64,000 nucleotides of DNA from Gammaproteobacteria bacterium (GTDB lineage: Bacteria; Pseudomonadota; Gammaproteobacteria; S012-40): NCBI GenBank assembly GCA_029884425.1, contig JAOUHV010000006.1, positions 35,041-99,040 on the forward strand. Reading direction: 5' to 3'. The position numbers and the translations under genes were made by a program. Shown here piece after piece: positions 27,522 through 35,449 of the stretch; within the stretch, counting starts at the first letter, position 1; each line of letters opens with the position of its first letter. The notes beneath the pieces were generated by a model. It was not told the DNA's origin. It was given only the letters and a program-made list of their open reading frames with translations, and did no database searches.

Positions 27522-30101
27522 TTATTTTTTCGCCAGCTCCGGATCATGCGGATTTAGCTCCAATAGTCGCGCCTTGATATCGTCTGCATTATCAAAAGCC
27601 CCGGATGCCATTTCCAAACGCCACAGCATCTTCAATGCATCGACATGATCAGGCCGCATCTCCACGATTCGCATTAACGCCTGAGACTTGCTCAATCCCT
27701 GCTGCACCGCCTGATCCAGACTGGCGAACATACGATCGGCCATCTCAAAACTAATCCAGCGATCAATTGGATTGGCCCGATATGCCTGCTCAAGGAAACT
27801 GGTCGCCTCTTCCTCGTCACCGCTAAGTTTGGCAAACCAGCTCGCATAGATCATGCTGGTGGCCTGGTAGGCCCTGCTGAACCGGTCAATATCGGCCAGC
27901 TCAACCAGCTCCAGCGACTCCCCCGCTACGGCCAAATTTGGCCGAATCTGCAGCAAGAACCCCAAGGTCTTGCGCAGATCTATCGACTTGCTGTAGCGCG
28001 CCTCAGGAATTCTGAACTCAATGACCGGCGCCCACTCATCCTGGGTCGCCACGTCAAAATCAGGAATTGTCCCCCAATATCGACCCAACCAGCTCCAAGC
28101 ATCCTCATTGGCGAACACCCGCTCATCATTCATATCAGCCTTGGCGATTATCGTGGACGCTTTCACTCCCCGATTGGTACCCACCAGCGCCAAACGAAAT
28201 CCATCCGCGAATATTTCCGCGCGTGGAAAGGCCTGTTTGAACGTATGCAAAATAATTTTCAATGACTCAACATCAAACTGATTCAGCGCAATCCACTGAA
28301 CAAACACACCGTTGTCATTTAGACGACTTCTTACTCGTTCAAACTGCTGTCTGGATAATAATGCGCTGCGTCCAACCAAATCCGGGTGAAACAAATCACC
28401 AACAATCACATCGAATTTTTTGTCTGTTGTTTTTATAAATCGACGTGCATCATCATTAATCACATCAATTTTCTTAACAACACCGTCATTGGCAAATTCA
28501 AATTCATTGCCTGCCGCATCTATCGCCGCTTTAGATAACTCTACTGCAGAAATATTCGAATTCACAAAGGGCAATGCACCTGCCGCCGAAATACCTGTCC
28601 CCAAACCAAGAAACAATACCTGCTCCGCTGACGGCGCTAGCAACAAAGGCAACGAGCCCTGAATACGCTGCACTGTTATCGCCGTCGGTTCCGTTGATGC
28701 ATCCATGCGCTGCAGATCCGATAACAAAAACCGATGGCCTTGCGTATTTTGAATAACATGCGTCACTGCCAGCGCATTTTCTTGAACACTCAAATCTGCC
28801 GATTTCGCCTGCGCACTTGGCAACAGTACCGAAACACTCGGCCAAACAACAAAGAACATTGCTGCAATACTGAGCAATCCTGCGGTCGCAAAATACCAGC
28901 GCGTTTTCACCCAGTATGTCGCCACCAACAAAACAACAATCATTGCCAGTACCAAACTCGCCGGCGTACCCAGCAACGGCATTAAAATGAATCCGGCAAC
29001 AATCGCTCCCAATGCCGCACCCAAACTATTCGCCGCATAATACAGCGCTCCAGAGTGGTGTTCCTCCCCGGTCCGCACCGCGAGTACCGGCAACCAGGCA
29101 CCAAATGCAACTGTCGCAGGCAATGTAATCAACAACAGAATTAAACCCTGGCGAAGACTTGCCTCCCAAATTCCGGCAAATTCAGCACTCTCAGCCCAAG
29201 CGGCCACCCACGGCAAACTGGACAAACTAGCCAGTACGCCTATTGCCACGAATATCGGCAATACCGCTTTCCAAATATCACCTTTCATCCAGCGACTCAA
29301 AAAGCTTCCCAGCGCGATGCCAATCAAGAAGCTGGCGATCAAAAGCGCCACCACATATTCTGTTCGCAACAGAATCATGCCGTACATTCGTGACCAGCAA
29401 ATTTGCATGACCAACGCCATCGCACCAATTAATGCGTACATGGCAATCGGCATTTTTGGAATGGTTTTGTCCGGCGACGAACTTGGCGCAAGTTGATCAT
29501 GGCGCACAAACCACGCCAGCACTGCACACACAATAGCGATAAAAATCGACACCAGCGCAACCAAACGAACACTGACAGTCCACCCTACCAGAGGCAGCAT
29601 CAACAGTGGAAAAATACAACCTAAAACACCGCCGAGGGTATTGATTCCATAAATTGCTGCCAGAGAAATATTTAATCGTTTACACGCAGACAACACTAAC
29701 GGAAATCCCATGCCCATCACCAAGGCGGGGATGCAAAACAGCAGAAATAGAATCAAGCCCTGTAAACTGAACCAAAACGCAAGGGAAGAACCAGCAGCAG
29801 TCTCGGTAACCCAGGCATCGCTTGCAGACAAAATGGAAGGAAGGTTAAACGCAAACAGACCGAGCAAAAGCTCTAGAAGAGCAAACAACAGCAGCGGTTT
29901 TTTAACAAAAAACGCAACTTTACTGGCTATCAAACTACCGCCGCCCAAACCAGCCATAAAGGCCGACACGGTAATCACAATCCCAAAATTACTTACACCG
30001 AACACCAATCCAAGTTGCCTGGCCCATAAAACCTCATAGGCCAAACCGGCAAACCCGGACAACAAATAGAGTGCAGCAATAAATAGTGGCACACGTCTCA
30101 C
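27522..30101 (-). CDS. Membrane-fused spermidine-synthase-like protein with TPR tail
   Basis: 859 aa. Roughly the first 400 residues are 10-12 membrane helices of the MFS-like module found in fused spermine/spermidine synthase-domain proteins (start RRVPLFIAALYLLSGFAGLAYEV-like). Residues about 440-650 form a SAM-dependent aminopropyltransferase-type fold with VLFLGLGTGISAAG and IDVINDDARRFI. The last ~150 residues are helical repeats (TPR-like, ending LLELNPHDPELAKK). Polyamine synthesis is not established for such fusions. It lies directly downstream of the island, 33 bases after the previous stop, so read-through is possible. Confidence 0.78.
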   Translation of the reverse strand: MRRVPLFIAALYLLSGFAGLAYEVLWARQLGLVFGVSNFGIVITVSAFMAGLGGGSLIASKVAFFVKKPLLLFALLELLLGLFAFNLPSILSASDAWVTETAAGSSLAFWFSLQGLILFLLFCIPALVMGMGFPLVLSACKRLNISLAAIYGINTLGGVLGCIFPLLMLPLVGWTVSVRLVALVSIFIAIVCAVLAWFVRHDQLAPSSSPDKTIPKMPIAMYALIGAMALVMQICWSRMYGMILLRTEYVVALLIASFLIGIALGSFLSRWMKGDIWKAVLPIFVAIGVLASLSSLPWVAAWAESAEFAGIWEASLRQGLILLLITLPATVAFGAWLPVLAVRTGEEHHSGALYYAANSLGAALGAIVAGFILMPLLGTPASLVLAMIVVLLVATYWVKTRWYFATAGLLSIAAMFFVVWPSVSVLLPSAQAKSADLSVQENALAVTHVIQNTQGHRFLLSDLQRMDASTEPTAITVQRIQGSLPLLLAPSAEQVLFLGLGTGISAAGALPFVNSNISAVELSKAAIDAAGNEFEFANDGVVKKIDVINDDARRFIKTTDKKFDVIVGDLFHPDLVGRSALLSRQQFERVRSRLNDNGVFVQWIALNQFDVESLKIILHTFKQAFPRAEIFADGFRLALVGTNRGVKASTIIAKADMNDERVFANEDAWSWLGRYWGTIPDFDVATQDEWAPVIEFRIPEARYSKSIDLRKTLGFLLQIRPNLAVAGESLELVELADIDRFSRAYQATSMIYASWFAKLSGDEEEATSFLEQAYRANPIDRWISFEMADRMFASLDQAVQQGLSKSQALMRIVEMRPDHVDALKMLWRLEMASGAFDNADDIKARLLELNPHDPELAKK

Positions 30102-30134
30102 CTAGTTATATTTATACGAGACAACCGCCAACCA

Positions 30135-30476
30135 TTACCGATAAGGAAAAAACCAGACCACTGCAGCAACCGCGTGAGCCAACGATAGAAACACTGTCGC
30201 CCCAGCAAAAATCATGTGATAAACAAACACCTTCTTATCGGAAAGCACCATGGCCAAACCAAATCCAGCGGTGAGAAAAATAAGCACCAACAGGATGACA
30301 CCCATGATAAACAAAACTTCATGTTGTTCACGCGTCTCATCAAACGACGCAACATCAGAAGCGTTGGCAGCTGCATTGAACGACTGCATCACCCGCGTTT
30401 CATCACTTGCAGTTACAGAAGCTGGGGCAAAAAAAGGAAGAAAGGCAACCAGCATCATCAACAGAAATCTTTTCAT
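30135..30476 (-). CDS. Two-helix membrane protein with signal peptide, oxidase island
   Basis: 113 aa. A signal peptide (about 1-24) is followed by a short periplasmic segment and two helices (about 53-75 and 83-108). Two histidines in the second helix region (VYHMIFAG and LAHAVAAV) are about 15 residues apart, a spacing that could fit heme or metal binding, but this is only a suggestion. No family recognised. Last gene of the 33437-to-30135 operon, 3 bases after the preceding stop. Confidence 0.7.
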   Translation of the reverse strand: MKRFLLMMLVAFLPFFAPASVTASDETRVMQSFNAAANASDVASFDETREQHEVLFIMGVILLVLIFLTAGFGLAMVLSDKKVFVYHMIFAGATVFLSLAHAVAAVVWFFPYR

Positions 30477-30479
30477 TTC

Positions 30480-30743
30480 TCAAACCTTTTTCTGATTCTT
30501 TTGTTGCTTGGCAGCATTCTCTTCAACTAGTTCAGCTGCAGTTTTTCCATCAGGCCGTTTATTAACGTACCGCCAATACAGCACAGCCATAACGATACCC
30601 GGCATCAATACCATCGGCAAAAGGAAAATAAATATCGCCCAGGGTGTATCAATAGTCACGTGCAACCAACGATAACTATCTGTCGCCGCAAATGCCGGCA
30701 ACGTCACCGTACAAAGCAAAAATGCCAATACCGTTCTAAGCAT
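30480..30743 (-). CDS. One-helix membrane protein with signal peptide, oxidase island
   Basis: 87 aa. A signal peptide (cut after AFA) precedes a short periplasmic part and one helix (about 36-58, WAIFIFLLPMVLMPGIVMAVLYW). A Lys/Glu/Gln-rich cytoplasmic tail follows. No known family recognised. The tight spacing to both neighbours (3 and 23 bases) puts it in the same operon as the SUMF1-like protein. Confidence 0.7.
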   Translation of the reverse strand: MLRTVLAFLLCTVTLPAFAATDSYRWLHVTIDTPWAIFIFLLPMVLMPGIVMAVLYWRYVNKRPDGKTAAELVEENAAKQQKNQKKV

Positions 30744-30766
30744 AACCAGAATCCTCGAGCAAAGTC

Positions 30767-31834
30767 TTACTGCGCATCTTTAGCGCAGCGAAACCCATAA
30801 AAGTCAGCAGTTAACTGCGGCCACTGGTAATTTCTGTGAAACGACGACGTAGTAAAAGGATCGCTCTTCCAGGAACCTCCTCGCAACACCTTGTACTTCA
30901 TGTCAGTCGCCTTGAAATTAACCAAATTCATTTTCAAATCTTCTTGTTCCTGAGGAACTTCAGGAATCTTTGCAACAAAAACATCTTTTGGCGCATCAGT
31001 GCCACTGTACGGATTAAAATCGGCATCTACCCATTCCTGCACGTTACCGGCCATATCGTATACGCCGTAAGGACTCACGCCGTTTGGAAATTTTTCAACT
31101 GCCGAGGTATCACCCACAGTGTAATAGGTGTTCAAACGAGCACTATCCATTACATCACCCCATGGCCAGCGTCTGCCATCGTCACCGCGAGCGGCTTTTT
31201 CCCACTCTGCTTCCGTAGGCATGCGCTTACCTGCCCACGCACAATAATCACGCGCGTTAAACCACGTAACCAGTGTTACTGGGTGATCCAGTTTCGCTTC
31301 ATCCATACGACCACCTTTCCAATTTAGCGGCGGCCGATAATCTGTAGCTGCAACGAAAAGTCCATATTGCGCAGTGGTTACGGGATATTTATCAATGTAA
31401 TAAGCTTTAGTTGTGACAACATGCTCTGGGCGATTTTGCGAATCACTACGCAAATTATTTGTACCCATCTTAAATGACCCTGCCGGAATCTTTATCATCG
31501 AATCCAGCTCTGCCCATTTCTCAGGTGCAACCATTGATTCCAGTTCATCCTTGGTGTAGGGAACGCTCTGCAATTTTCTTCGCTCATGCGCAACGTTTCT
31601 ATACAGACTTTCACCCGCAGCTTCGAGATGTTGATGCTCTTTATCCAAATCAATCGCCGCCATATCCCGCATTTGCTGCATACGATTAGAGCCAAGCTCA
31701 AGCACGTGAATCGTTCCTCCCACCAGAGAAACAATCAGCAAACTAACAAGTGTCGCACCAAAATATTTACGGCGAACAAAACGCTGCTCAGCCGTTAATG
31801 GACGGCGGCCTTCACTGATTTTTTTATCACTCAT
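30767..31834 (-). CDS. Membrane-anchored SUMF1/FGE-sulfatase-domain protein (NirV-like)
   Basis: 355 aa. One membrane helix (about 25-45) carries a periplasmic formylglycine-generating-enzyme fold (about 95-352): PAGSFKMGTN, YYIDKYPVTTAQY, KRMPTEAEWEKAARG, YDMAGNVQEWV, VLRGGSW and a final GFRC. Aerobic FGE uses two cysteines shortly after RGGS; here that stretch (KSDPFTTSSFHRNYQ) has none, so formylglycine formation is unlikely. SUMF1-like proteins without that activity include NirV, linked to nitrite reductase genes. A structural or assembly role in this reductase is the most reasonable guess. ATG overlaps the upstream stop (ATGA). Confidence 0.82.
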   Translation of the reverse strand: MSDKKISEGRRPLTAEQRFVRRKYFGATLVSLLIVSLVGGTIHVLELGSNRMQQMRDMAAIDLDKEHQHLEAAGESLYRNVAHERRKLQSVPYTKDELESMVAPEKWAELDSMIKIPAGSFKMGTNNLRSDSQNRPEHVVTTKAYYIDKYPVTTAQYGLFVAATDYRPPLNWKGGRMDEAKLDHPVTLVTWFNARDYCAWAGKRMPTEAEWEKAARGDDGRRWPWGDVMDSARLNTYYTVGDTSAVEKFPNGVSPYGVYDMAGNVQEWVDADFNPYSGTDAPKDVFVAKIPEVPQEQEDLKMNLVNFKATDMKYKVLRGGSWKSDPFTTSSFHRNYQWPQLTADFYGFRCAKDAQ

Positions 31835-32328
31835 GGATTTGTCTCACTACCTTCATCATTCTGTAAGCGCTGCTTTATCGATAACTGGTAGCGCCGATGA
31901 ATCAAGTGCTTTGGGCGACGACCATACGTTTTCTTTATGATCACCTCACCCAGAAAACCACCGAGTCCGCAAAATTCAACTGCTAGAATGACAATCAATA
32001 TCCAATAGAAAAATGGGAGCAGGGTCACGCCTTCAGGTAATGAATATTTATCAACTGAAGCGTAGTTGTAGAAATACACCGGCAAGGGAGCAAAATGAGC
32101 TAGCATTTTACCGCCCAAACCGTAGACCAAAGACACCACAATCCCAGCTATGAATGTGACGAAAAACAAATTGATCATCCATAAAGGATTAAAGGTGGCA
32201 ATGCCATAAAAAACGTCCATTGACACATTTAAGGCGTAGCCACCCAGAAATATCAGCAATGCTCCACTACCAATTGCCAATGTCCCGTAGCTAAATTCCA
32301 TTAACCGAATTTTATTATTATTCTGCAT
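31831..32328 (-). CDS. Polytopic membrane protein of the oxidase island
   Basis: 165 aa with about three helices (about 15-35, 48-70 and 103-128) and a strongly basic C-terminus (KHLIHRRYQLSIKQR). No family recognised. The start may be the ATG at 32326-32328, overlapping the cytochrome stop by 11 bases, or one nine codons later; neither has a clear ribosome site. It is overlapped by the SUMF1-like gene, indicating coupled translation. Confidence 0.68.
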   Translation of the reverse strand: MQNNNKIRLMEFSYGTLAIGSGALLIFLGGYALNVSMDVFYGIATFNPLWMINLFFVTFIAGIVVSLVYGLGGKMLAHFAPLPVYFYNYASVDKYSLPEGVTLLPFFYWILIVILAVEFCGLGGFLGEVIIKKTYGRRPKHLIHRRYQLSIKQRLQNDEGSETNP

Positions 32329-32818
32329 TGGATGAATCTAATGTAATACCAGTTAGTTTTTCGTCACGACGTTTTTTAGCTTGTTCAAAATACCAGTCTT
32401 TTACCTGTAGACTCGCCAAGTACTTGGCTAATGTGCGCCTCTCTTCTTCAGACAAATGTGCAAAAGAAGGCATCTTGTAGACATCTTTCAAACGACTTGG
32501 TTGCATCGCCTGTGGGTTTTCTGCAGAAAAATACTGATACAACCATTCTTCCGTGCGGAATCTACCCATACCGTCCAGCGCTGGCGCAGGCACTGCGATT
32601 GTCAAATCGCGGATCGCCCACAAACTATGGCAATCCCTGCACTTTTCTTTTCTAATCAAATCGCCAGCTTTTTGACTAAGCTCAGGAGTAGCCGTAGTGT
32701 AAAAGGGAATGCCCGGATCCTCACCCTCATGCTTGCTGCCATCGTACATGCGGTAAACCGCGAGTATCACTACCGAAGCAATGATGGCAGCAACAATCCC
32801 CTTCTCACCTTTGCGCAT
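32318..32818 (-). CDS. Membrane-anchored monoheme cytochrome c
   Basis: 166 aa. An uncleaved N-terminal helix (about 8-23) holds a periplasmic cytochrome with CRDCH at 60-64 and a probable methionine ligand in YKMPSFAHL. The layout resembles the monoheme membrane-bound cytochromes of cbb3 oxidases (CcoO/CcoP), though it is shorter. It probably passes electrons to or within the reductase complex. Start overlaps the CcoS-like gene stop by 14 bases. Confidence 0.83.
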   Translation of the reverse strand: MRKGEKGIVAAIIASVVILAVYRMYDGSKHEGEDPGIPFYTTATPELSQKAGDLIRKEKCRDCHSLWAIRDLTIAVPAPALDGMGRFRTEEWLYQYFSAENPQAMQPSRLKDVYKMPSFAHLSEEERRTLAKYLASLQVKDWYFEQAKKRRDEKLTGITLDSSNAE

Positions 32819-33080
32819 GCTTTTCGGCTTTCTCTTTTAAAAAGCGCTTTCGAGACTCTTCCTGATTTTTCATCGCTTCTTTGTAGTTCTGATATTCTTC
32901 TTCGGTCATTTTTTCCCGATCAGTCTCATCGAACACGACGTACTTTATATCTTCATCAAACTGCTCATTTTTCGCCGCCCAGCGCAGCATGAAACCCGCA
33001 GCAATCAAAATCAGCGCAGCAACAATCAGCCACACATAAATCGTCCATCCGTCCGGTAGATTTCTAAAAAACTCACCCAT
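32805..33080 (-). CDS. CcoS/FixS-like small membrane protein
   Basis: 91 aa. One helix (YVWLIVAALILIAAGFML, about 15-33) is followed by RWAAKNEQFDEDIKYVVFDETD. This resembles the CcoS pattern W-(x)n-QFDD-(x)n-ILFDD. CcoS is needed for cofactor insertion into cbb3 oxidases. The protein is longer than typical CcoS (about 50 aa), with a charged helical tail to KAEKHAQR. The match is short, so the family call is tentative. It starts 9 bases after the preceding stop. Confidence 0.6.
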   Translation of the reverse strand: MGEFFRNLPDGWTIYVWLIVAALILIAAGFMLRWAAKNEQFDEDIKYVVFDETDREKMTEEEYQNYKEAMKNQEESRKRFLKEKAEKHAQR

Positions 33081-33089
33081 GATTGCACC

Positions 33090-33437
33090 CTATATCAAGT
33101 AACCTTCGATTAATTGTACATAGCCAATGATAATGGCTATCACAATACCAAACACCAATGCACCAAACATTATCTTTTCGCCGGTTTTAAGGCTGCTCAA
33201 TTTCTTTGGCATATACAAATAGATAATGTACGAAAACAGTATCAGCGAAGCGACCAGAAAACCAAAAATATAGTAGCTATATTCCTTAGATCTCAGACCA
33301 TCGATACTCATATCAATTCCAAGAAGATGCGTATTATTCGCGCCCTCGGCCACTTGCAACAGTGGCTGCGACAACGAGGCGAATATCACGCCCAATACCG
33401 CATCAACGCCGCTCAAAACTATACTTACTAATTCCAT
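33090..33437 (-). CDS. Multi-helix membrane protein, first gene of the 33.4-30.1 kb operon
   Basis: 115 aa with three predicted helices (about 2-25, 55-75 and 85-110). No family recognised. The second of two adjacent ATGs (33435-33437) is best spaced behind a GGGGTGG ribosome site; a GTG upstream opens the frame further. It follows the terminator at 33501-33536 and thus should head its own transcription unit of seven genes. Confidence 0.66.
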   Translation of the reverse strand: MELVSIVLSGVDAVLGVIFASLSQPLLQVAEGANNTHLLGIDMSIDGLRSKEYSYYIFGFLVASLILFSYIIYLYMPKKLSSLKTGEKIMFGALVFGIVIAIIIGYVQLIEGYLI

Positions 33438-33500
33438 CATCACCCACCCCGCCACACGAATGCCCTAGCATTCTACATGACTTCCCTTCAATTTCCATCA

Positions 33501-33536
33501 AAAAAGAAAAGCCGCATTTCTGCGGCTTTTCTTTTT
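33501..33536 (-). terminator. Rho-independent terminator dividing the oxidase island
   Basis: A near-perfect 16-bp inverted repeat (core AAAAGCCGCA / TGCGGCTTTT) with a 4-base loop and T-rich flanks on both strands. On the minus strand it ends the operon that runs from 37329 down to 33558; the next operon starts just beyond it. Confidence 0.92.
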
Positions 33537-33557
33537 AAAACAAGGTGTTAGCGACGA

Positions 33558-33704
33558 TCAATTAAACACGTCGTCATTGCTTCCATCTTTTTGATGCTTC
33601 TTCCAATGAGCGTCAACAACAAACACTCCGTACAAAATTGGAATCAAAAACACAAAGAAGATGATAATCGCAAACACCAATGGTCCGTTATCTATATCAA
33701 TCAT
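33558..33704 (-). CDS. 48-aa single-helix membrane protein
   Basis: A short frame with an excellent ribosome site (AAGGGG, 6 bases before ATG 33702-33704), placed 12 bases after the 221-aa gene and 21 bases before a strong terminator. One helix (VFAIIIFFVFLIPILYGVFVV, about 10-30) is followed by a charged tail (DAHWKKHQKDG). No family recognised; its size, position and topology recall the small CcoQ-type subunit of cbb3 oxidases. Confidence 0.78.
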   Translation of the reverse strand: MIDIDNGPLVFAIIIFFVFLIPILYGVFVVDAHWKKHQKDGSNDDVFN

Positions 33705-33716
33705 GGTCCGCCCCTT

Positions 33717-34382
33717 TTACAGTTTAGGCTTACGTGAGAAATGTGGCAGACGTTTTATAACCAGTACCATCAACAAGCAGAAGTATGATACGTAGAAAAC
33801 GTCGATCGTAAAGCCAATATCCCACCATGGTTGCGCACGAGTACGAACACCAGAACCTGCACCACTGCCCATGCCGTTAAGCACGGCGCTTTCTCCCTTG
33901 AAGTTACCTTCAAAGTTAGCTAGCGTCAGCCTGTCACCAAGTACAGTATACTCATTCATTCCGTACTGACCACCACCCGCCTGCACTTCCTTGATGTGAG
34001 GCGCAAGATTCAGCAGGTCGTCCCACTGCAGAGGATGACGCTCCAGCTCACCTTTACGCTTAGAATCTGACATCTGGTAAGCGGTATTCGCCACATATGC
34101 CATTTTCTCTTCAGGTGTAGCCAAACGCTGAACTTCTGGAGAATCCATCAGTTTAACGTAATCCTCATAGATTGCAGCTGTTGGACGCTGACCCCAAATT
34201 GGCAGCGTAATCATAAACGCTGTCAAAATAATCAACGCCATCAGAAACGTTACTGGCAAAGGTATACGGTTATTGCCTTCGCTCAAGCCACCATGTTTCT
34301 CAGCTTCCCACAGCTTCAGTGCTTCATTCTGAGTCTGCTCGTCGGATAGAGAATACAACGGTTGATCAAATTTGAGACCCAT
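33717..34382 (-). CDS. Two-helix membrane protein downstream of the CcoO-like gene, CcoP position
   Basis: 221 aa. A charged N-terminal tail comes first, then a helix beginning RIPLPVTFLMAL at about 41-60, ending TLPIWGQRP. A periplasmic domain of about 120 residues follows, with no CxxCH, and a final helix (about 185-205) has a basic tail. The position after ccoO would be that of CcoP, and the N-terminal helix is reminiscent of CcoP, but heme-binding motifs are missing. A GGGAGGGG ribosome site precedes the ATG. A paralogue of its first helix occurs in the ccoG operon (25373-25786). Confidence 0.72.
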   Translation of the reverse strand: MGLKFDQPLYSLSDEQTQNEALKLWEAEKHGGLSEGNNRIPLPVTFLMALIILTAFMITLPIWGQRPTAAIYEDYVKLMDSPEVQRLATPEEKMAYVANTAYQMSDSKRKGELERHPLQWDDLLNLAPHIKEVQAGGGQYGMNEYTVLGDRLTLANFEGNFKGESAVLNGMGSGAGSGVRTRAQPWWDIGFTIDVFYVSYFCLLMVLVIKRLPHFSRKPKL

Positions 34383-34394
34383 TTCATCCCCTCC

Positions 34395-35351
34395 CTATTT
34401 CAAAGTTGTCAGAATCCAATCCACCAGCGCACGAACTTCTGAATTGGCAGCTGGCTTTGGAACTTCTGGCGCGTAGACGGATTCACCATTCAAATAGGCA
34501 GTATATTCCTTACGCCATTTTGCATAGTCAATCGTGTTACCTTCTGCATCCACCTTACCCCACAAGTAGTCATAACGAGGCATGATAGAGTTAGGCTGCA
34601 CCAAGCGAGGATTGAAGAAGTGCATCTCCATCCACTCGCGTGATGAATTACGCGCAGCAACGTGCAACAAGTCAGGAGCTTTACGGTCAGAACCAAACGC
34701 AGTCGGCATCTCACCATTAAAGTCACCTAGGAAGGGCGGCGCACCGAACATCTGCCAGTCCTGAGTTTGCTCAGGCAGCAGCGTATGACACCACCAGCAA
34801 CCTTCACTGATGAAAATGGTCTTGCCTTTACCCACGTAGCGACTATTTTCGTCACCGGCAGCAGTCAACGTACGCTGAGGATCCCAGCCACGAGTTGCTG
34901 TTACGTTTTCGACATAGTCGATCTCTTCGCCGTTGAATTCACCCTTGGAAACAGTGAAAACTGCACCGCGTGAAATATCGGCCTGGTCAATCTTACCTTT
35001 CTGCAAGCTCAGCTCTTCAACGCCTGGGCCAAGCAGTTCAGTGTGATTAACACCAGGAGAGAATTTCGTACCGGCAGTGTAAACATAGAAACGCTGTGGC
35101 GGATCAATAGCTGCACCTGTCTGCGGATCCTTATCAAGAATCACAGTTACCGGCTTGCCTGCACCACTCACAGTTGGATCCTCGTAGCTGAAACCAACTA
35201 CGCGACCTATAGAAAGTTGTTTGTCCAGACCCACCCAAGTGGATACACCTGAGCGAAAGTCATTACTAGGACCAAACAAAGTAATACACATTGAGAAGCC
35301 CAGCATCAAACCGACGCCTGCCGCTCCAAATTTATATTGTCTGAAGCCCAC
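34395..35351 (-). CDS. CcoO-like membrane-anchored monoheme cytochrome c subunit
   Basis: 318 aa from GTG 35349-35351, which lies behind a near-consensus AGGGAGGAG site; a longer frame only opens at a TTG without such a site. One helix (about 9-27) is followed by about 150 residues of soluble domain not present in ordinary CcoO. A CcoO-type heme domain comes last: EGCWWCH (cysteines 185 and 188), then SDRKAPDLLHVAARNSSREW and the Met ligand in NSIMPRY. CcoO passes electrons from CcoP or soluble cytochromes to CcoN. The insertion is unusual and could be an extra binding domain. Confidence 0.85.
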   Translation of the reverse strand: MGFRQYKFGAAGVGLMLGFSMCITLFGPSNDFRSGVSTWVGLDKQLSIGRVVGFSYEDPTVSGAGKPVTVILDKDPQTGAAIDPPQRFYVYTAGTKFSPGVNHTELLGPGVEELSLQKGKIDQADISRGAVFTVSKGEFNGEEIDYVENVTATRGWDPQRTLTAAGDENSRYVGKGKTIFISEGCWWCHTLLPEQTQDWQMFGAPPFLGDFNGEMPTAFGSDRKAPDLLHVAARNSSREWMEMHFFNPRLVQPNSIMPRYDYLWGKVDAEGNTIDYAKWRKEYTAYLNGESVYAPEVPKPAANSEVRALVDWILTTLK

Positions 35352-35449
35352 TGTATTTCTCCTCCCTATCTTCGGAGCCCCCCAGCCCAACAAGGACTGG
35401 GGAATGGTCAATTCACTACTTTATTATCATCCGTCAATTAAGACGATTT

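Noticed and set aside
34395..35411. Longer 338-aa version of the CcoO-like protein
   Set aside because: It opens at a TTG with no ribosome site; the GTG at 35351 has AGGGAGGAG directly ahead and begins at the membrane helix.
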